Source: Anoplopoma fimbria (taxonomy: Eukaryota; Chordata; Actinopteri; Perciformes; Anoplopomatidae). From it: a stretch of 64,000 nt of DNA. Position 1 is the stretch's first letter. Every line of letters begins with the position of its first letter. A model generated the notes under the pieces. The model was not told the DNA's origin. It ran no database searches and was given only the letters and a program-made list of their open reading frames with translations. A program made the translations under genes and the position numbers. Shown here piece by piece: positions 60,170-64,000 of the stretch. Where the stretch lies: NCBI RefSeq assembly GCF_027596085.1, contig NC_072451.1:4551731-4615730 (forward strand), written 5' to 3'.

Positions 60170-61975
60170 ATGGCGCAGAAAGGAGTTGAGCTGGATCGGG
60201 AAACCTTCTCTTGTTCCATCTGTCTGGATCTACTGAAGGATCCGGTGACTACTCCCTGTGGACACAGCTACATGAACTGTATTAAAAGCTTCTGGGATGG
60301 AGAGGACGAGAAGAAAATCCACAGCTGTCCTCAGTGTAGGCAGACCTTCACACCGAGGCCTGTGCTGCTGAAAAACACCATGTTAGCAGTTTTAGTGGAG
60401 CAGCTGAAGAAGACTGGACTCCAAGCTGCTCCTGCTGATCGCTGCTATGCTGGACCTGAAGATGTGGCCTGTGATGTCTGCACTGGGAGGAAACTGAAAG
60501 CCTTCAAGTCCTGTCTGCAATGTGTGATCTCTTACTGTGAGAAACACCTCCAGCCTCATTATGATTCCCCTGCCTTTGAGAAACACAAGCTGGTGGACCC
60601 CTCCAAGAAGCTCCAGGAGAACATCTGCTCTCGTCACGATGAGGTGATGAAGATGTTCTGTCGTACTGATCAGCAGTGTATCTGTTACCTCTGCTCTGTG
60701 GATGAACACAAAGGCCACGACACAGTCTCAGCTGCAGCAGAATGGACTGAGAGGCAGAGAGAGCTGGAGGTGAGTCGACAAAACATCCAGCAGAGAATCC
60801 AGGACAGAGAGAAAGACGTGAAGCTGCTTCAACAGGAGGTGGAGGCCGTCAATCGCTCTGCAGATGAAGCAGTGAAGGACAGCGAGAAGATCTTCACTGA
60901 GCTGATCCGTCTCATGGAGGAAAGAAGCTCCGATGTGAAGCAGCAGGTCAGATCCCGACAGAAAAGTGAAGTGAGTCGAGTCAAAGAGCTTCAGGAGAAG
61001 CTGGAGCAGGAGATCGCTGAGCTGAAGAGGAACGAAGCTGAGCTGAAGCTGCTCTCGCACACAGAGGATCACAACCAGTTTCTACGCAACTACACCTCAC
61101 CGTCAGGACTCAGCCAATCTGCAGACTCGTCCGGCATCGATATCCGTCCTCTGCGCTACTTTGAGGATGTGACAGCGGCTGTGTCAGAAGTCAGAGATAA
61201 ACTGCAGGACGTTCTGAGTGAGAAGTGGACAAACGTCTCACTGGCAGTGACTGAAGTGGACGTTTTACTGTCCGATTCACAAGTAGAGCCCAAGACCAGA
61301 GCTGGATTCTTAAGATATTCACGTGATATCACACTGGATCCAAACACGGCATACACATATCTGTTATTATCTGAGGAGAACAGAAAAGCAACATTAATGA
61401 ATGAACAACAGTCTTATTCTAGTCACCCAGACAGATTCACTACATGTTGTCAGGTCCTGAGTAGAGAGAGTCTGACTGGACGTTGTTACTGGGAGGTGGA
61501 GTGGAGAGGAGGAGTAGTTTATGTAGCAGTCGCATACAAGAATATCAGCAGAACAGGGAGCTGGGATGAATGTGTGTTTGGATTCAATGACAAATCTTGG
61601 GCGTTACGTTGTGACAAAAACAGTTTTATATTTTGGTTCAACAATGTCCAAACTCCCGTCTCTGGTCCTCAGTCCTCCAGAGTAGGAGTGTACCTGGATC
61701 ACAGTGCAGGTATTCTGTCCTTCTACAGCGTCTCTGAAACCATGACTCTCCTCCACAGAGTCCAGACCACATTCACTCAGCCTCTCTATGCTGGACTTTG
61801 GTTTGTTATCATGGAGACACTGCTGAGTTCTGTAAACTCAAATAGACAGAAGTCATTTAAGGAACAGCGGGTTAAATTCTGTGTTTTAATTCTTAAACTC
61901 ATTTTGTTTCCATCTTTGTTGCTGAGAGCTGATTTTTCTTCACCTGTCAATCAAACATTATGGGCGGTACTTTGA
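60170..61975 (+). CDS. TRIM family protein, TRIM16/finTRIM-like (copy B, damaged RING and altered C-terminus)
   Basis: A single open frame of 601 residues starts at the same ATG as copy A. One codon (TGC) is missing after 60271, so CGHSYCMNC of copy A reads CGHSYMNC. This removes one RING zinc ligand and shortens the loop. B-box 2 and coiled coil are essentially identical to A. B-box 1 differs in a short patch (SCLQCVISYCEKHL and YDSPAFEKHKL). Near 61805 a one-base net deletion shifts the frame. The final SPRY strand is lost and replaced by about 58 residues read from what is 3' untranslated sequence in A, ending at 61975. The lesions suggest early pseudogenization, or a receptor-like variant without ligase activity. 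Everything else is open, so expression is possible. Confidence 0.85.
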   Translation: MAQKGVELDRETFSCSICLDLLKDPVTTPCGHSYMNCIKSFWDGEDEKKIHSCPQCRQTFTPRPVLLKNTMLAVLVEQLKKTGLQAAPADRCYAGPEDVACDVCTGRKLKAFKSCLQCVISYCEKHLQPHYDSPAFEKHKLVDPSKKLQENICSRHDEVMKMFCRTDQQCICYLCSVDEHKGHDTVSAAAEWTERQRELEVSRQNIQQRIQDREKDVKLLQQEVEAVNRSADEAVKDSEKIFTELIRLMEERSSDVKQQVRSRQKSEVSRVKELQEKLEQEIAELKRNEAELKLLSHTEDHNQFLRNYTSPSGLSQSADSSGIDIRPLRYFEDVTAAVSEVRDKLQDVLSEKWTNVSLAVTEVDVLLSDSQVEPKTRAGFLRYSRDITLDPNTAYTYLLLSEENRKATLMNEQQSYSSHPDRFTTCCQVLSRESLTGRCYWEVEWRGGVVYVAVAYKNISRTGSWDECVFGFNDKSWALRCDKNSFIFWFNNVQTPVSGPQSSRVGVYLDHSAGILSFYSVSETMTLLHRVQTTFTQPLYAGLWFVIMETLLSSVNSNRQKSFKEQRVKFCVLILKLILFPSLLLRADFSSPVNQTLWAVL

Positions 61976-62545
61976 CATCTTCTCATTATTGTTGTGTAAA
62001 TGTTTGAGTCTCTTTAGGTGGCGCTCCTTCCTGTGTCTGTTTAGCCACGGAGGCTATCACTGCTCATGATGATCTTTATTTACCTGAACTGATATTTCTC
62101 TGCATGAAAACATAAATTTCTCTGAGCTCTTAATGTTTTAATATTATTTTAATTGGTGTTTGTGTTTATTGTTGTGTCTATTCAACTGCATGGGTCTTAA
62201 AGAGAGAAAGCACCAGAGCTTCTTTTATCTAAGATATTTTGTTCTCATCACTTTTTGTAAAGATATCCTAAAGTTAAATTATGTTTATACTTTTTGATGA
62301 ATTAATTGTTGTTCTTGTTGTTTCCAAATTCTCATACAAATAATGTACTATGATGTATTTTACAACTAATTATCATGATCATAATCAATAAGAAAATCAT
62401 TTATTATTCTCTTTTACATAACTGAGATTCTGGTCAAACAAATTGATTATGTGGATGAAGTGAATCTGAACATGAAATCATTGAACAAGAGTCATTTAAC
62501 AGACTTTATTAATGGGATGTGAACAAACTGAAGGTTGACATGATA

Positions 62546-62551
62546 AATAAA
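62546..62551 (+). terminator. Candidate polyadenylation signal of TRIM B
   Basis: AATAAA in the block conserved with 54599-54604 of unit A. Confidence 0.45.
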
Positions 62552-63634
62552 GTTTTTCTTGTTTCAAGAATGAACAAAGTATTTTCTTTTTGTCTTATTT
62601 GCAGGGTATCATACAAAGCTGATGGAGAAAATATGAAACTAATATGAGAGAATAACTGAGTTAGTTTTGCTCCTGAAACACCACAAAGTACAGAGTTCAT
62701 GTTTAGAGCAGAAGAACAGTCAATGTAACTCTTGTCTCACTATATACATGTCATGTCTCTCCAGTTTGTGCTTTAAACTGACTGAGTGTACAGATACTGT
62801 GTTGTTGTGGACACCTGCAGTGCTTTAACACTGACTGAGTGTACATCAGCACGGCCCACAGCGAGCAAAGCGCCATCATCAGGTGCATCATGAATATTCA
62901 TTAGAACTATTTTAAGTCAATTTACCCTGAATCCACTCCGACTACAACATTCTGCTTTAATTGTGCAGCAGTTTGCTTTAGCTACAGGTACATTATAAGT
63001 GTACATTTTCATTACCTGGACATCAGGAGAGTTTTATGCTGATTTTTGCTCTCTCAATGCATTGTGGTCTCCAGACTTCTCTTCTTCCTGGTTAAAGAGG
63101 CATGAATAGCTGTGTTTGGTGGTCTTCTATGTGCCACCATCACACCATCATATAGACCTTCATTTTTGCTGCTTTAGGATGAATGTCTCTCCTTCTGTTT
63201 TAAAAAACAAATGAGTTTTTTACAAGACAAAACAATCCTGATTCCACTGAGCTTCATAGAGCCATTCAGCTCTTCAAAAAATTCAGATTATAACCTTTTT
63301 GAGTAATCTCACTGAATCCATTGATGGTCAAGATTCTCTTCTTCCTGGTTTTGTAAAGCTGTGTTTGGTGGTCTTCTTTTTTGCTGCTTTAGGAGGAACG
63401 CAGAAAACAATCCTGATTCCACTGAGCTTCATAGAGCCTTCAGCTCTTAACAAAAAACACAGATTATAACCTTTATTGAGTAATCTCACTGAGATCAAGA
63501 TGTATTTTCAACAAACATAATAATAATCATGAAGTCATAATAATCTCTCATCTCCCATTTATCAAATGTGCTGAGTACAGCAGGAGAAATAGATCAGATA
63601 CAAGACACACAAACATCAGAAACAATCATATATA

Positions 63635-64000
63635 TCAATAAATTAAAGGTTTAAATTCATCCAATGGGATGAGACTGTCAAGCTTGAATGTCATTTGAAG
63701 TTCATACCTTTTATGAGTTTCATATTTGAGATACATTGATAAACAGTGTAGGTGTGTAGTTATCTTCTTGTTGACCATTTTACTTTCTCATAGAGCACAA
63801 AGAATAAGACCTACTCTGTTGTATGAAGCAGTCCAGGAGATACAAGGTCTGACTGACACACATGAAGAGACCACATTTACCAGCTGAAAACAAGCAAGTT
63901 TGACTAAATATAAAAACCCTTATGTCCCCATTTTACTAAAATTGATCTTGGTGTTGTACTCTTCTGATTTGTTTCAGTCAAGTTGGAGTTTGTAACATTC
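63635..64000. other. Flank after unit B
   Basis: No gene or repeat recognised. Similarity to unit A has ended. Confidence 0.5.

Larger units (their letters stand above)
59209..63634 (+). repeat. Segmental duplication unit B (TRIM gene plus flanks)
   Basis: Counterpart of 51258-56722. The upstream 900 bases and the gene are nearly identical to unit A. Downstream, unit B lacks the tandem duplication at 54.5-55.3 kb and has a deletion at about 62720. It carries its own local duplication at about 63050-63480 (cttcttcctggttttgtaaa and cctgattccactgagcttca blocks repeated). Confidence 0.88.

Overview
The window looks like nuclear DNA from a ray-finned fish, most likely a percomorph. It holds long AT-rich introns around short GC-richer exons with canonical GT/AG borders, tRNA-derived SINEs, L2-like and Rex1/CR1-like LINE fragments, hAT and Harbinger remnants, and recently duplicated fish-type TRIM genes. 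I see no tRNA or rRNA gene, no CRISPR array and no bacterial features.

Region 1 (1-26.1 kb, + strand): the last ten coding exons of a neurexin-superfamily (CASPR) gene, best matched by remembered similarity to contactin-associated protein-like 4 (cntnap4). The exons join in phase without a gap into about 563 residues: linker after the fibrinogen-like region, third laminin-G domain, second EGF-like domain, fourth laminin-G domain, transmembrane helix, and a short tail ending in a PDZ ligand (EYFI). The 5' half of the gene lies upstream of the window. Its introns hold a clean hAT-type MITE with an 8-bp target-site duplication, simple repeats and a long perfect inverted repeat.

Region 2 (26.1-51.2 kb): gene-poor and rich in transposon debris. 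It contains LINE pieces (34.4-34.8, 40.35-42.06, 46.6-48.95 kb, all minus), two tRNA-derived SINEs of opposite orientation, a Harbinger transposase remnant, two LTR-like segments, and broken gag-like and envelope-like reading frames on the minus strand. It also has a pair of old direct repeats 4.2 kb apart and a 38-bp exact copy of part of the neighbouring TRIM genes.

Region 3 (51.2-64 kb): an innate-immunity-like locus. Two tandem intronless TRIM genes (RING, two B-boxes, coiled coil, PRY-SPRY) sit in duplicated blocks offset by about 7.95 kb. Copy A (52220-53899) is intact. Copy B (60170-61975) has lost one RING zinc-ligand cysteine and carries a frameshift at the end of SPRY. Differences between the copies cluster in B-box 1 and PRY-SPRY, and in PRY-SPRY they are almost all amino-acid changing. 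Between the copies, on the minus strand, lies a small two-exon zinc-finger gene or fragment that matches the C-terminal fingers and acidic tail of ZEB proteins. It keeps an intron inside the finger cluster, so it came by DNA duplication and not by retroposition. This combination is the most interesting part of the window.

All family assignments rest on remembered motifs, since no database search was possible. Exon borders were read directly from splice signals and checked by phase arithmetic.
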